Notes under the pieces: model-generated | The model's input: only the letters and a program-made list of their open reading frames with translations | The model's database searches: none | Told to the model about the DNA's origin: nothing | Source: Saliniplasma sp051745305 | Lineage (GTDB): Archaea; Thermoplasmatota; Thermoplasmata; Halarchaeoplasmatales; Halarchaeoplasmataceae | Direction: 5' to 3' | Assembly (NCBI GenBank): GCA_051745305.1 | Contig: JBNJDY010000046.1 | Span: 1-11,906 of the forward strand | DNA: 11,906 nt | Translations under genes and position numbers: made by a program | Part shown: one piece after another, positions 5,730 to 11,906 of the stretch | Layout: the number at the start of each line of letters is the position of its first letter | Position numbering within the stretch: the first letter of the stretch is position 1

Positions 5730-6811
5730 TAAAACTCGATATAGAAAATACCGATGGCAGTGCAAGAGCTGGAACGTTGACAATTGACGAGAGAAAATGC
5801 CCTACACCTGTCTTCATGCCGGTGGGCACCAACGCCAGTGTTAAAACACTTACATCCGAAGATTTGAACGATTTAGGTGTAAAAGCGATAATCACCAACT
5901 TCTATCATCTGATGATGAAGCCAGGTATAGATATTATCGAAAATGCCGGAGGACTGCACGATTTCATGAATTATGAAGGTATCATCTTCACGGACAGCGG
6001 CGGATTCCAGATGATCCGAAAGGGATTCGATCAAAAGATGGATGGGGATACCGTAACGTTCAAATCCGATTTCGACGGGAGTGTTTATGAGATCACACCA
6101 GAGGATTGCATCAAACTTCAAAGAAGACTCGGATCCGATGTACAGATGTGCTTGGATTACTGCCCCCCATATCCTGCTGATGATGAAGAACTTGAATTTT
6201 CAGTCAAGAAGACTCGTAGATGGGCTGAGAAGTGTAAAGAGCAGGGAGGGAACGTATTCGGCATATCCCAGGGCGGAACTGACAAAAAATATAGGAAACA
6301 AAGCTGTCAGGATATGGTAGATATCGGTTTCGATGGATTGGCGATAGGAGGGTTGTCTATAGGTGAACCAAAGGAGAAGATGTACGAAATGCTTGAGGTC
6401 ACAGACAGAACATACCCAGAAAGTAAACCTAGGTACCTTATGGGGTTGGGCTCTCCAGTCGACCTCTTAGAGGCTATCGATAGGGGCTGTGATATATTTG
6501 ACAGTGCTTATCCTACCCGAAACGCCAGACACAGATCACTGTTCACATATCAAGGTACGATAAACATAGAGAACAGCCAGTTCAAAAAAGACAATCGACC
6601 GATAGACGAAGAGTGTGGATGCCCTACATGCCAAAACTATACGAGAAGTTACATCAACCATCTATGTAGAGCGGATGAACTAGCATGGATGCGCATGACT
6701 TCCATACACAACATTCATTTCCTTATGGATCTCATGAAACGGGCCAGACAATCTATCTTGGATGGAGATTATGAAAGCTTTAAAGATAACTTCATCTCGA
6801 GATACGAGTAA
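5726..6811 (+). CDS. tgt: Bacterial-type tRNA-guanine transglycosylase (queuosine Tgt)
   Basis: Tgt exchanges G34 of GUN-anticodon tRNAs (Asp, Asn, His, Tyr) for preQ1. The 361-residue protein contains only the catalytic TIM-barrel and zinc site; the C-terminal PUA and associated domains of archaeosine TGTs are absent. By comparison with the Zymomonas enzyme I read Asp90 (TDSGGFQ) as general acid/base, Asp144 and Cys146 (LDYCPPYP) as base-recognition residues, Gln182 (GISQGG), Gly209 (AIGGLSIGEPK) and Asp259 (FDSAYPTRNARH) as nucleophile. The zinc ligands are Cys297, Cys299, Cys302 and His328 (CGCPTC and TSIHN). Ile212 takes the place of the bulky Val233 that marks bacterial preQ1-specific enzymes; eukaryotic queuine enzymes have Gly there. 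It is translationally coupled to queA, and together they form the tRNA-level steps of de novo queuosine synthesis. Confidence 0.95.
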   Translation: MIKLDIENTDGSARAGTLTIDERKCPTPVFMPVGTNASVKTLTSEDLNDLGVKAIITNFYHLMMKPGIDIIENAGGLHDFMNYEGIIFTDSGGFQMIRKGFDQKMDGDTVTFKSDFDGSVYEITPEDCIKLQRRLGSDVQMCLDYCPPYPADDEELEFSVKKTRRWAEKCKEQGGNVFGISQGGTDKKYRKQSCQDMVDIGFDGLAIGGLSIGEPKEKMYEMLEVTDRTYPESKPRYLMGLGSPVDLLEAIDRGCDIFDSAYPTRNARHRSLFTYQGTINIENSQFKKDNRPIDEECGCPTCQNYTRSYINHLCRADELAWMRMTSIHNIHFLMDLMKRARQSILDGDYESFKDNFISRYE

Positions 6812-6813
6812 GT

Positions 6814-6821
6814 TTTTTATC
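6814..6821 (+). promoter_or_regulatory. TATA-like element for the zinc-ribbon/TPR gene (T-tract also possible tgt terminator)
   Basis: TTTTTATC, immediately after the tgt stop, is centred about 27 bp upstream of the ATG at 6845, predicting a leaderless mRNA. The T6 run at 6813-6818 could at the same time terminate queA-tgt transcription. Confidence 0.4.
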
Positions 6822-6844
6822 AATTGAATCCTTAACCGTATCAA

Positions 6845-8098
6845 ATGAGAAGCTGTATCCGTTGTGAAAAGAATATCGAAGAATTATATCTTATCTGTAC
6901 AGAATGTGCTCAGGATCTTTTCTCAGAAAATATATTCTGGATAGCATCCAGCCCGACTATACACGAACCTGTGATCGATAGGTATAAACAGGATTCTGAG
7001 GCAACGTTGAGGGTTGGGGATGTGCCTGATGACGAATTAGAATTCTTGGAAGGAAAAGATACGTTAACTGAGATCAAAGAGATAGACGTTGATGAACTGG
7101 ATTCTGATGATTATATCCGGGTGCAAAAAAGATTGAACACTATACTAGCAGAGATGGGAGTGACTAACAATTTTAATCCGGATAGGTACGTATTCTCCGA
7201 TAAGGATGTAAAGGTTTTTTCAGAGATTTTTTACCTTGTGGAAGAATTGGAACATAAATTCACAAAACTACAGGGTTGGCCTAATCTATACTTAAAAATC
7301 GGTAACCTATTTTTCTACACCGGGAAAAAAGCGGACACCAGTGCCTTCGAAATGGAGTTCCGAGAAAAGGTTACAAATGACCTGTTTAGAGAATCTGATG
7401 GATACTATTCTTTGGCAATCGAAACCTCTGAAGATAAGATTTTTCCTCATCTAAACAAAGGACTTTTACATCTCGAAAGAGGTGAGATAAGTGAATCAAA
7501 GGAAAGATTTGAAGCTGTACTGGAGATAGAACCAGATAACTTAAAGGGGAAGTTAGGTTTGATAAAGAACCTTATCAAACTTGAAAAATTAGACGAAGCA
7601 GAGAATGAGCTTAACATCCTCTTAGAAGAAAAAAACGAAGATAAAGAGATATGGTATCTGAAGGGTGAAATCGCTAAATTGCGTGATAGATGGGGTGGTG
7701 CTATTCAGTTCTACAACCAATGTCTAAAAATAGATTTTGAATTCCAGGATGCTATGATAAAAAAATGTAAAATACTACTCGATCGAGGTATGTACTCCCA
7801 AGCTAACAATACTTTCGATGAGTACATCAAAGAAAACAAATACAACCCTGAAGTCTGGTTTGGAAAAGCTAAAGCACTTTATGAGATGGATAAATGGGGT
7901 GGTGCAATACAGTGTATAAACGAAGCTTTAGTACTGGATCCACAGATCAAAGAAGCTTGGATTACGAAAGGGGATATACTCAGTGATAAAAAACAATTTG
8001 ATCTAGCTATAGAGTCTTACGAGAACGCTTTAAAAATTGATGCTGATTACGAAGAAGCTAAAGAAAAGTTGGAAGATACTAGAGAAAAGTTAGAATAA
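6845..8098 (+). CDS. Zinc-ribbon plus TPR-repeat protein, function unknown
   Basis: The 417-residue protein starts with a treble-clef/zinc-ribbon-like CX2C-X10-CX2C motif (Cys4, Cys7, Cys18, Cys21), probably binding one zinc. A charged linker and a helical region of about 170 residues follow. From about residue 199 to the end there are about six tetratricopeptide repeats with typical cores, for example HLNKGLLHLERGEISESKER, and ALKID at repeat ends. Two repeats carry an almost identical [DK]-[RK]-WGGAIQ segment 68 residues (two 34-residue periods) apart, also near-identical in DNA at about 7689-7708 and 7893-7912, which points to local repeat duplication. TPR arrays bind protein partners; no catalytic motif is seen. 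It probably has its own leaderless promoter and converges on the Sec61-beta gene with a single base between the stop codons. No recognised orthologue. Confidence 0.85.
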   Translation: MRSCIRCEKNIEELYLICTECAQDLFSENIFWIASSPTIHEPVIDRYKQDSEATLRVGDVPDDELEFLEGKDTLTEIKEIDVDELDSDDYIRVQKRLNTILAEMGVTNNFNPDRYVFSDKDVKVFSEIFYLVEELEHKFTKLQGWPNLYLKIGNLFFYTGKKADTSAFEMEFREKVTNDLFRESDGYYSLAIETSEDKIFPHLNKGLLHLERGEISESKERFEAVLEIEPDNLKGKLGLIKNLIKLEKLDEAENELNILLEEKNEDKEIWYLKGEIAKLRDRWGGAIQFYNQCLKIDFEFQDAMIKKCKILLDRGMYSQANNTFDEYIKENKYNPEVWFGKAKALYEMDKWGGAIQCINEALVLDPQIKEAWITKGDILSDKKQFDLAIESYENALKIDADYEEAKEKLEDTREKLE

Positions 8099-8099
8099 A

Positions 8100-8270
8100 T
8101 CAATATGGCCACTGCCATCTTGTTATCTCTACTACTACCATCATAATTATACAGGCAGCTACAACTGCACGAGGATCTATCTTAGGACTCTTTTCATCTT
8201 CCTCGTCAAAGTAACGCATCAGACCAGCTGCGGATTGAAAACCACCGCCACCACTTTTCTTTGCTGACAT
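8100..8270 (-). CDS. secG: Sec61-beta (archaeal SecG-equivalent) subunit of the protein translocase
   Basis: A 56-residue protein read on the minus strand. The N-terminus MSAKKSGGGGFQSAAG is followed by LMRYFDEEDEKSPKIDP, then one transmembrane helix from about residue 34 (RAVVAACIIMMVVVEITRW). The glycine-rich start, the GLMRYFDEE-x-x-x-x-x-I-x-P block just before the helix and the single C-terminal anchor are the full signature of archaeal Sec61-beta, which is normally 50-60 residues. It associates with SecY and SecE in the membrane with its N-terminus cytoplasmic. A strong TATA box lies about 26 bp upstream of the ATG, giving a leaderless mRNA. The stop codon is one base from the stop of the convergent TPR gene, so 3' ends of the transcripts must overlap. 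Because of its size this gene is easily missed. Confidence 0.95.
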   Translation of the reverse strand: MSAKKSGGGGFQSAAGLMRYFDEEDEKSPKIDPRAVVAACIIMMVVVEITRWQWPY

Positions 8271-8290
8271 ATCAAAATCTCATTCATCAA

Positions 8291-8303
8291 TTATATATAT
8301 AAA
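8291..8303 (-). promoter_or_regulatory. TATA box for Sec61-beta
   Basis: The minus strand reads TTTATATATATAA, a near-ideal archaeal TATA box, centred about 26-27 bp upstream of the start codon at 8270. It lies in the 42-bp gap after the 515-residue gene and predicts leaderless transcription. Confidence 0.58.
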
Positions 8304-8312
8304 TATTTTGGA

Positions 8313-9860
8313 TTATTCTTTTACTTCAATTTCCTTGGTAGAGCCACTTATCTTTAAAAGATCTTTAAGTGCGCGGGCATATCCTTCTCCTTCAGCATCC
8401 AAAAGAGTTTTGATATAATCCTCCATGAACTCACCTGATTCGACTTCGCTTTCACTGTACTTCCATCGAAGAGAATCACCTTCACCAAAGGCTTTCATAA
8501 ACCCATAAGCTAAAGATCTCATCCTAGTATCCCTTATTTCAAAATCTTCTAGTCTCTTTACTGCGCTTTTCTTGCCCTCGATTTTATATGTTCTAGCTAA
8601 CTCATCTGCCAATTTAGCTTTAGGTGGGAGTTTTTTAAATTCTGGGAGATTCGAAAGTTTCTCATTTTTTTGTTTGATCTTCAATGCCATTTTCAATATC
8701 TCTCTGGGATGAGTTTCATCGATATCATATTTTTCATAAAGCTTTTTAGCCGTTTTTTTATCATTGATCAATGCATTTATCGCATTTATTCCCTTCTTAG
8801 CCCATAATTTCGAAAAAAATTCGTTTACTGTACCGCTCTCCAGTACTAATCCATCTGTACCTTTTACAACGGCTTCCACAGCCGGTTTTTCATGGTCTTC
8901 GTATCTTAATTCATCTAAAAATGCAGCGATATCCTTGCCATAGCACCTATTACCAATGGCGTAAACATTCTCTTTCTTTTTAACCTTGTTGAAAGAATCT
9001 TCCTCGAAAGTTTTGAGTAATTTATTATCAGAGATATTACCGTTGAAATAATCATCCTCTAACTCTGATTCAACGGATGTGTACTCGCCGAATCTACAAG
9101 TCTTGCAATCAGACCTACAGTCCATCATATATTCAGCTTTGATTTTGAATGAGTTAGAATTGTCTTTGGATATCATCCCGCTGACCAGTTCCATAAATAG
9201 GTTAGTACTCCTTTTAGCACACGATGTGTCTATGATGAAACGTTTACCTGATGATCCCCAAAGAAGTTCAAAATAGGTCTTGTTCTTCTTTTGGGATGAT
9301 TTGCTGCAGTAGTAAACATCGTTTTTTTCATGAAAATTATAAGAGCTTCCATTGATACTATCTTTTACAAAATCTTCTGGAGGATCGTCTTTTTTACCAG
9401 TGCATACGACTCGATCTCCAACCGAATAAAGGTAATATCCCTTTTTAGCTTCTTTCGTATAGGCTATCAGTCTAAGATTTGGATCGTAGAAATGTTGTAA
9501 ACCTATCAATCTTTTCTTTTTAGCAGAACCTCTTTTAGCATATGAAACTTCACCTTTAGGAGTCATGGCCGTACCTAACCTAGGTGCCTTTCCAGCTATA
9601 GCCAGTAGTAGTGTACCCGCCAAAGCTTTGGAGAGTCCAGGCCCACGTTTTGATAATTTTTTCAAGGTTTCTTCATCATCTTTGTACTTCTCGATCTTCT
9701 TAACTTTTCTTTTAACCCTACCGAACTTGCATAAAAGACAACTGCTCTGACATTCAGGTACGATCTTCATAGGATCTTTTTGAAGGTCTTTCGCATTTTG
9801 TACCAGTTTCTTCTGCTCGGTTTTGCTAGCTCGCTTAGGACCTCGGAAACGCCTTATCAT
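8313..9860 (-). CDS. Unrecognised 515-residue protein with two CX3CX2C cysteine modules
   Basis: I do not recognise this family. The protein is very lysine-rich with a basic N-terminus (MIRRFRGPKRASK). Two similar cysteine motifs stand out: CQSSCLLCKFG (37-47) and CRSDCKTCRFG (248-258). Each is followed downstream by a matching element with one more cysteine: YSVGDRVVCTGK (145-156) and YAIGNRCYGKD (300-310). This looks like an internal duplication of a four-cysteine module (37/41/44/153 and 248/252/255/306) that could hold zinc or an Fe-S cluster. Cys185 and Cys214 lie between. Residues 320-515 are mostly charged helices without cysteines. A short hydrophobic stretch (80-90, LAGTLLLAIAG) is too short and isolated to call a TM helix. 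A good Shine-Dalgarno (GAGGT) precedes the ATG. It follows the 64-residue gene by 39 bp, probably as an operon. Confidence 0.75.
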   Translation of the reverse strand: MIRRFRGPKRASKTEQKKLVQNAKDLQKDPMKIVPECQSSCLLCKFGRVKRKVKKIEKYKDDEETLKKLSKRGPGLSKALAGTLLLAIAGKAPRLGTAMTPKGEVSYAKRGSAKKKRLIGLQHFYDPNLRLIAYTKEAKKGYYLYSVGDRVVCTGKKDDPPEDFVKDSINGSSYNFHEKNDVYYCSKSSQKKNKTYFELLWGSSGKRFIIDTSCAKRSTNLFMELVSGMISKDNSNSFKIKAEYMMDCRSDCKTCRFGEYTSVESELEDDYFNGNISDNKLLKTFEEDSFNKVKKKENVYAIGNRCYGKDIAAFLDELRYEDHEKPAVEAVVKGTDGLVLESGTVNEFFSKLWAKKGINAINALINDKKTAKKLYEKYDIDETHPREILKMALKIKQKNEKLSNLPEFKKLPPKAKLADELARTYKIEGKKSAVKRLEDFEIRDTRMRSLAYGFMKAFGEGDSLRWKYSESEVESGEFMEDYIKTLLDAEGEGYARALKDLLKISGSTKEIEVKE

Positions 9861-9869
9861 GACTAAATG

Positions 9870-9874
9870 ACCTC
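9870..9874 (-). promoter_or_regulatory. Shine-Dalgarno for the 515-residue protein
   Basis: GAGGT on the minus strand lies 9 nt before the ATG at 9860. It supports this start and an internal position in an operon with the 64-residue gene. Confidence 0.5.
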
Positions 9875-9899
9875 AATTATTTTAACTGGATTTCTACTA

Positions 9900-10094
9900 T
9901 CAATCCTCGATATATAAACCGATTGGTTTCTTGGCGTATTTTTTAGCTTTCTCTACCCGAACTATCTCCTCTGCCAATGATAATTTATTTTTAAAAGTGG
10001 TCGGGTTATCGATACCCGCTTTTTTTGCTATTTTATCCAGCTCATCTCGTGTATATTCATCCACTAACTCTTCAGGTTTTTTCAATCCAGACAC
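9900..10094 (-). CDS. Small helical protein, possibly SAP/Rho-N-like (helix-extended loop-helix)
   Basis: This is a 64-residue charged protein with a GTG start. The segment YTRDELDKIAKKAGIDNPTT followed by a second helix (KLSLAEEIVRVEKAKKY) has the pattern of SAP or Rho N-terminal folds: a helix with DEL-x-x-[IL]-A-K-x-x-G-I, an extended loop, then an L-x-x-x-[IL] helix. Such modules often bind nucleic acid, but the match is by pattern only. It is read first in a two-gene minus-strand unit with the 515-residue protein 39 bp downstream, and its 5' region faces rfcS with a 100-bp divergent gap. A GTG at 10064 is an alternative start if the TATA-like TTTTTATAA at about 10098-10106 is used; A/T-rich sequence at about 10109-10125 would fit the GTG at 10094. 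Confidence 0.62.
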   Translation of the reverse strand: MSGLKKPEELVDEYTRDELDKIAKKAGIDNPTTFKNKLSLAEEIVRVEKAKKYAKKPIGLYIED

Positions 10095-10157
10095 CGTTTA
10101 TAAAAATGGATTACTATTATTTTATTTTTTGGCTCTGTTTTTAAGGGTAGTGGAAAG

Positions 10158-10166
10158 AATTATAAC
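10158..10166 (+). promoter_or_regulatory. TATA-like element for rfcS
   Basis: AATTATAAC is preceded by purine-rich TGGAAAG (BRE-like, 10151-10157). The predicted TSS near 10188 leaves a leader of about 7 nt before the ATG at 10195. Confidence 0.48.
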
Positions 10167-10194
10167 AGTGAAAGTAATCGTATAAACCGGTAGA

Positions 10195-11148
10195 ATGGAG
10201 AAAATTTGGACCGAAAAATACAGACCAGAATCTTTAGATGAGGTATACGGCCAGGACTCGACCATAGAGAGACTTAAAGCGTATGTTGAAAAGGAAAGTT
10301 TACCTCATCTTCTATTTGCTGGTCCAGCAGGAACAGGGAAAACAACTTCAGCGATCGCACTCTCAAAAGAAATGTATGGGGATGAATGGAGTGCAAATTT
10401 CTTTGAATTGAATGCTAGTGACGAGAGAGGTATAGATGTAATCAGAAACAAGATAAAGGAATATGCTAGAACTTCTACTATGAGTGATATCGGATTTAAG
10501 ATAATTTTCATGGATGAAGCAGATTCTTTGACTCCCGAAGCTCAAGCTGCTCTAAGGAGGACCATGGAAAAGTATTCTACCAACTGCAGGTTTATTTTAT
10601 CGTGTAATTACTCTTCTAAGATAATCGATCCGATACAATCCCGTTGTGCCATATTCAGGTTTAGACACCTTAACAAAAAAGATGTTAGAAGGTGGATCGA
10701 TAAGATCACCAAAAGTGAAGGGTTGAAGATAGATGATGATGCGAAAGAACTTCTTGTAAGGGTTGCTGACGGAGACCTTAGAAGAGCTACTAATTTACTA
10801 CAGATATCTGGTTCTACCACCGATCATTTAACCGAAGATATTGTTCGACAGAGTGCAAATGTGGCTAAACCAAAAGACGTAGAGAATCTGATCCGAACAG
10901 CACTCAAGGGTGACTTCATGGGTGCCCGTAACTTACTGGACGAACTGCTTTTAGAGTACGGTCTATCCGGCGAAGATATCGTGAAGGAAATACACAAGAA
11001 CATCTACAACATAGCCATGGATAACAAAAAAAAGATGATCATGGTAGATAGGATCGGTGAAACAGAATTCAGGATCGTCGAAGGAGCAAATGAAAGACTT
11101 CAGTTGGAATCGTTGTTAGCGTCTCTCTGTTTGGAAAGTAAAAATTGA
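10195..11148 (+). CDS. rfcS: Replication factor C small subunit (clamp loader ATPase)
   Basis: RfcS with RfcL loads the PCNA sliding clamp onto primed DNA. The 317-residue protein is the normal size for archaeal RfcS. It begins with the RFC box (IWTEKYRPESLDEVYGQ, 4-20), then Walker A GPAGTGKTT (43-51), Walker B IIFMDEAD (103-110) with the DEAD form of small subunits, RRTMEKY (121-127), sensor 1 CNYSSKI (137-143), the SRC arginine-finger motif (149-151) and sensor 2 GDLRRATNLLQ (193-203). The C-terminal helical collar follows. No intein is present, although archaeal rfc genes are common intein hosts. Its TGA stop abuts the TGA of yjbQ on the other strand, so the two stops form the palindrome TGATCA with no spacer. 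Confidence 0.97.
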   Translation: MEKIWTEKYRPESLDEVYGQDSTIERLKAYVEKESLPHLLFAGPAGTGKTTSAIALSKEMYGDEWSANFFELNASDERGIDVIRNKIKEYARTSTMSDIGFKIIFMDEADSLTPEAQAALRRTMEKYSTNCRFILSCNYSSKIIDPIQSRCAIFRFRHLNKKDVRRWIDKITKSEGLKIDDDAKELLVRVADGDLRRATNLLQISGSTTDHLTEDIVRQSANVAKPKDVENLIRTALKGDFMGARNLLDELLLEYGLSGEDIVKEIHKNIYNIAMDNKKKMIMVDRIGETEFRIVEGANERLQLESLLASLCLESKN

Positions 11149-11568
11149 TCATTCTCCGTTGATCTTGACGATTATTTCTCTATTTCTAGAAGGAACATCC
11201 ATATCACACAAGATGATCTGCTGCCAAGTTCCAAGTTCAAGTCGTCCATCTGTTATGGGAACGGTTAAGCTCGGGCCTATGAAGGACGCTCTAACGTGTG
11301 AATGACCGTTACCATCGTGCCATTTCTCGTGATGCTTGTAGTACATATCTTTAGGGAACAATCTTTCAAGTGCAGCAGGTATGTCGTGTAATAGTCCGGG
11401 CTCGTATTCAATGGTGGTTATAGCGGCAGTCGAACCTGAGACGAAGAACAGTGCCATACCTTCCTGGACACCGCTCTCTGCAACTGTTTTTTGTCCCTGT
11501 TCAGTGATGTTTTTTATGTCTAATTCCTTACTTGTGCTTACATTGAATCTAATATCTTTCACTTTCAT
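11149..11568 (-). CDS. yjbQ: YjbQ/UPF0047 family protein
   Basis: A 139-residue single-domain protein of the UPF0047 family, widespread in bacteria and archaea. The family blocks are all present: VSGSTAAITTIEYEPGLLHD (43-62), then HEKWHDGNGHSHVRASFIG (80-98) with conserved histidines that form a metal or ligand site, and ELGTWQQIILCDMDVPSRNR (111-130), the usual G-x-WQ-x-[IL]-x-L-x-[DE]-x-D-x-x-x-R-x-R ending. Some members have weak thiamine-phosphate synthase activity and can rescue thiE mutants, but the physiological role is unsettled. The start at 11568 is preferred because MKVKDIRF-x-V fits the family N-terminus and a TATA-like element lies about 26 bp upstream. It is convergent with rfcS. 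Confidence 0.93.
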   Translation of the reverse strand: MKVKDIRFNVSTSKELDIKNITEQGQKTVAESGVQEGMALFFVSGSTAAITTIEYEPGLLHDIPAALERLFPKDMYYKHHEKWHDGNGHSHVRASFIGPSLTVPITDGRLELGTWQQIILCDMDVPSRNREIIVKINGE

Positions 11569-11590
11569 GAATTGGTAATTTCTCTTATGA

Positions 11591-11598
11591 TTTTAATG
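11591..11598 (-). promoter_or_regulatory. TATA-like element for yjbQ
   Basis: CATTAAAA on the minus strand is centred about 26 bp upstream of the yjbQ ATG at 11568, consistent with a leaderless start. The A/T-rich background lowers confidence. Confidence 0.35.
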
Positions 11599-11712
11599 AT
11601 TTTGGTGGTCTCACATTTTTGAATTTTGAGATAATATGTATAGAGAGAAAACAATGTTGAAAAAAGGTATAGAACGGATCAAAAAAGATCATACATCATT
11701 TATCCATAATTG

Positions 11713-11724
11713 TTATATATATAT
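11713..11724 (+). promoter_or_regulatory. TATA box for the secreted protein gene
   Basis: TTATATATATAT predicts a TSS near 11744, about 9 nt before the ATG at 11753. A GAGGG (11742-11746) sits 6 nt before the ATG and may serve as Shine-Dalgarno if the transcript starts slightly further upstream. Confidence 0.45.
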
Positions 11725-11752
11725 CATTATCCTACTAATAAGAGGGTTATCG

Positions 11753-11906
11753 ATGAAGATGAAAGTGTTCACCATCGCAATCAGCTTTCTGTTGATGATG
11801 AGCGGGTTTTTTGTAGTTGTGTCTGGGGAAGATACGGGAGTTGATGCCAGTGTCGAAGAGGAAGAATCCGAACCGATAGAGATCCAAGACTGGTATGATC
11901 TGGATG
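11753..11906 (+). CDS. Secreted or surface protein, N-terminal fragment
   Basis: The first 51 codons are in the window and the gene runs off the right edge. It opens with a classical Sec signal peptide: MKMK basic start, hydrophobic core VFTIAISFLLMMSGFFVVV, and likely cleavage around Val-Ser-Gly (residues 23-25). An acidic low-complexity stretch follows (EDTGVDASVEEEESEPIE) and then IQDWYDLD. A DWYDLDA-type opening after the signal is common in large archaeal extracellular proteins with repeat domains, so a surface protein is plausible, but this is inference from a few residues. An in-frame ATG at 11654 would extend the protein by 33 residues; I reject it because the TATA box and the signal-peptide start both favour 11753. 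No lipobox cysteine is seen. Confidence 0.68.
   Translation, partial: MKMKVFTIAISFLLMMSGFFVVVSGEDTGVDASVEEEESEPIEIQDWYDLD

Noticed and set aside
8313..9860. CX3CX2C motifs as radical SAM active sites
   Set aside because: The spacing matches, but there are two copies, no aromatic residue before the last Cys, no GGE or other SAM-binding motif and no TIM-barrel pattern. A structural metal site is more likely.
11654..11752. N-terminal extension of the secreted protein from ATG 11654
   Set aside because: It would place the signal peptide internally and translate through the TATA box; no promoter at the right distance upstream.

Overview
The window looks like a chromosomal segment of a moderately AT-rich archaeon. 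The evidence is an RFC small subunit clamp loader, a Sec61-beta subunit, an archaeal-type dUTPase, tRNAs without encoded CCA, and many genes with a TATA-like element about 26 bp upstream of the start codon, which implies leaderless or nearly leaderless mRNAs. A histidine ammonia-lyase N-terminus fits Thermoplasmatota or another euryarchaeal group, but I cannot fix the lineage from sequence alone.

Layout, left to right. (1) Minus strand: the 5' end of hutH, running off the left edge, preceded by a dUTPase of the Dcd/Dut superfamily. (2) Plus strand: a 12-repeat HEAT protein, a 10-TM EamA/DMT transporter and a class V aminotransferase. (3) Minus strand: tRNA-Gln(CTG) and tRNA-Arg(TCG). (4) Plus strand: a 59-residue two-helix membrane protein, then queA and tgt overlapping by 4 bp, then a zinc-ribbon/TPR protein. 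(5) Minus strand: a 56-residue Sec61-beta gene, an unrecognised 515-residue protein with two CX3CX2C modules, and upstream of it a 64-residue helical protein. (6) Plus strand: rfcS, convergent with yjbQ on the minus strand, the two stop codons abutting. (7) Right edge, plus strand: the start of a secreted, probably surface-exposed protein.

The queA-tgt pair is the most notable functional unit. Both are of bacterial queuosine type: Tgt would insert preQ1 at the wobble position of GUN-anticodon tRNAs and QueA would add the epoxycyclopentane ring. Archaea normally use an archaeosine-type TGT acting at G15, so this pair suggests genuine queuosine synthesis in this lineage. The other candidate for new biology is the two-gene minus-strand unit of the 64-residue and 515-residue proteins, divergent from rfcS. 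The larger protein carries two cysteine modules that resemble a duplicated metal or Fe-S site.

No mobile element, CRISPR array, insertion sequence or gene-free stretch over 300 bp is visible.
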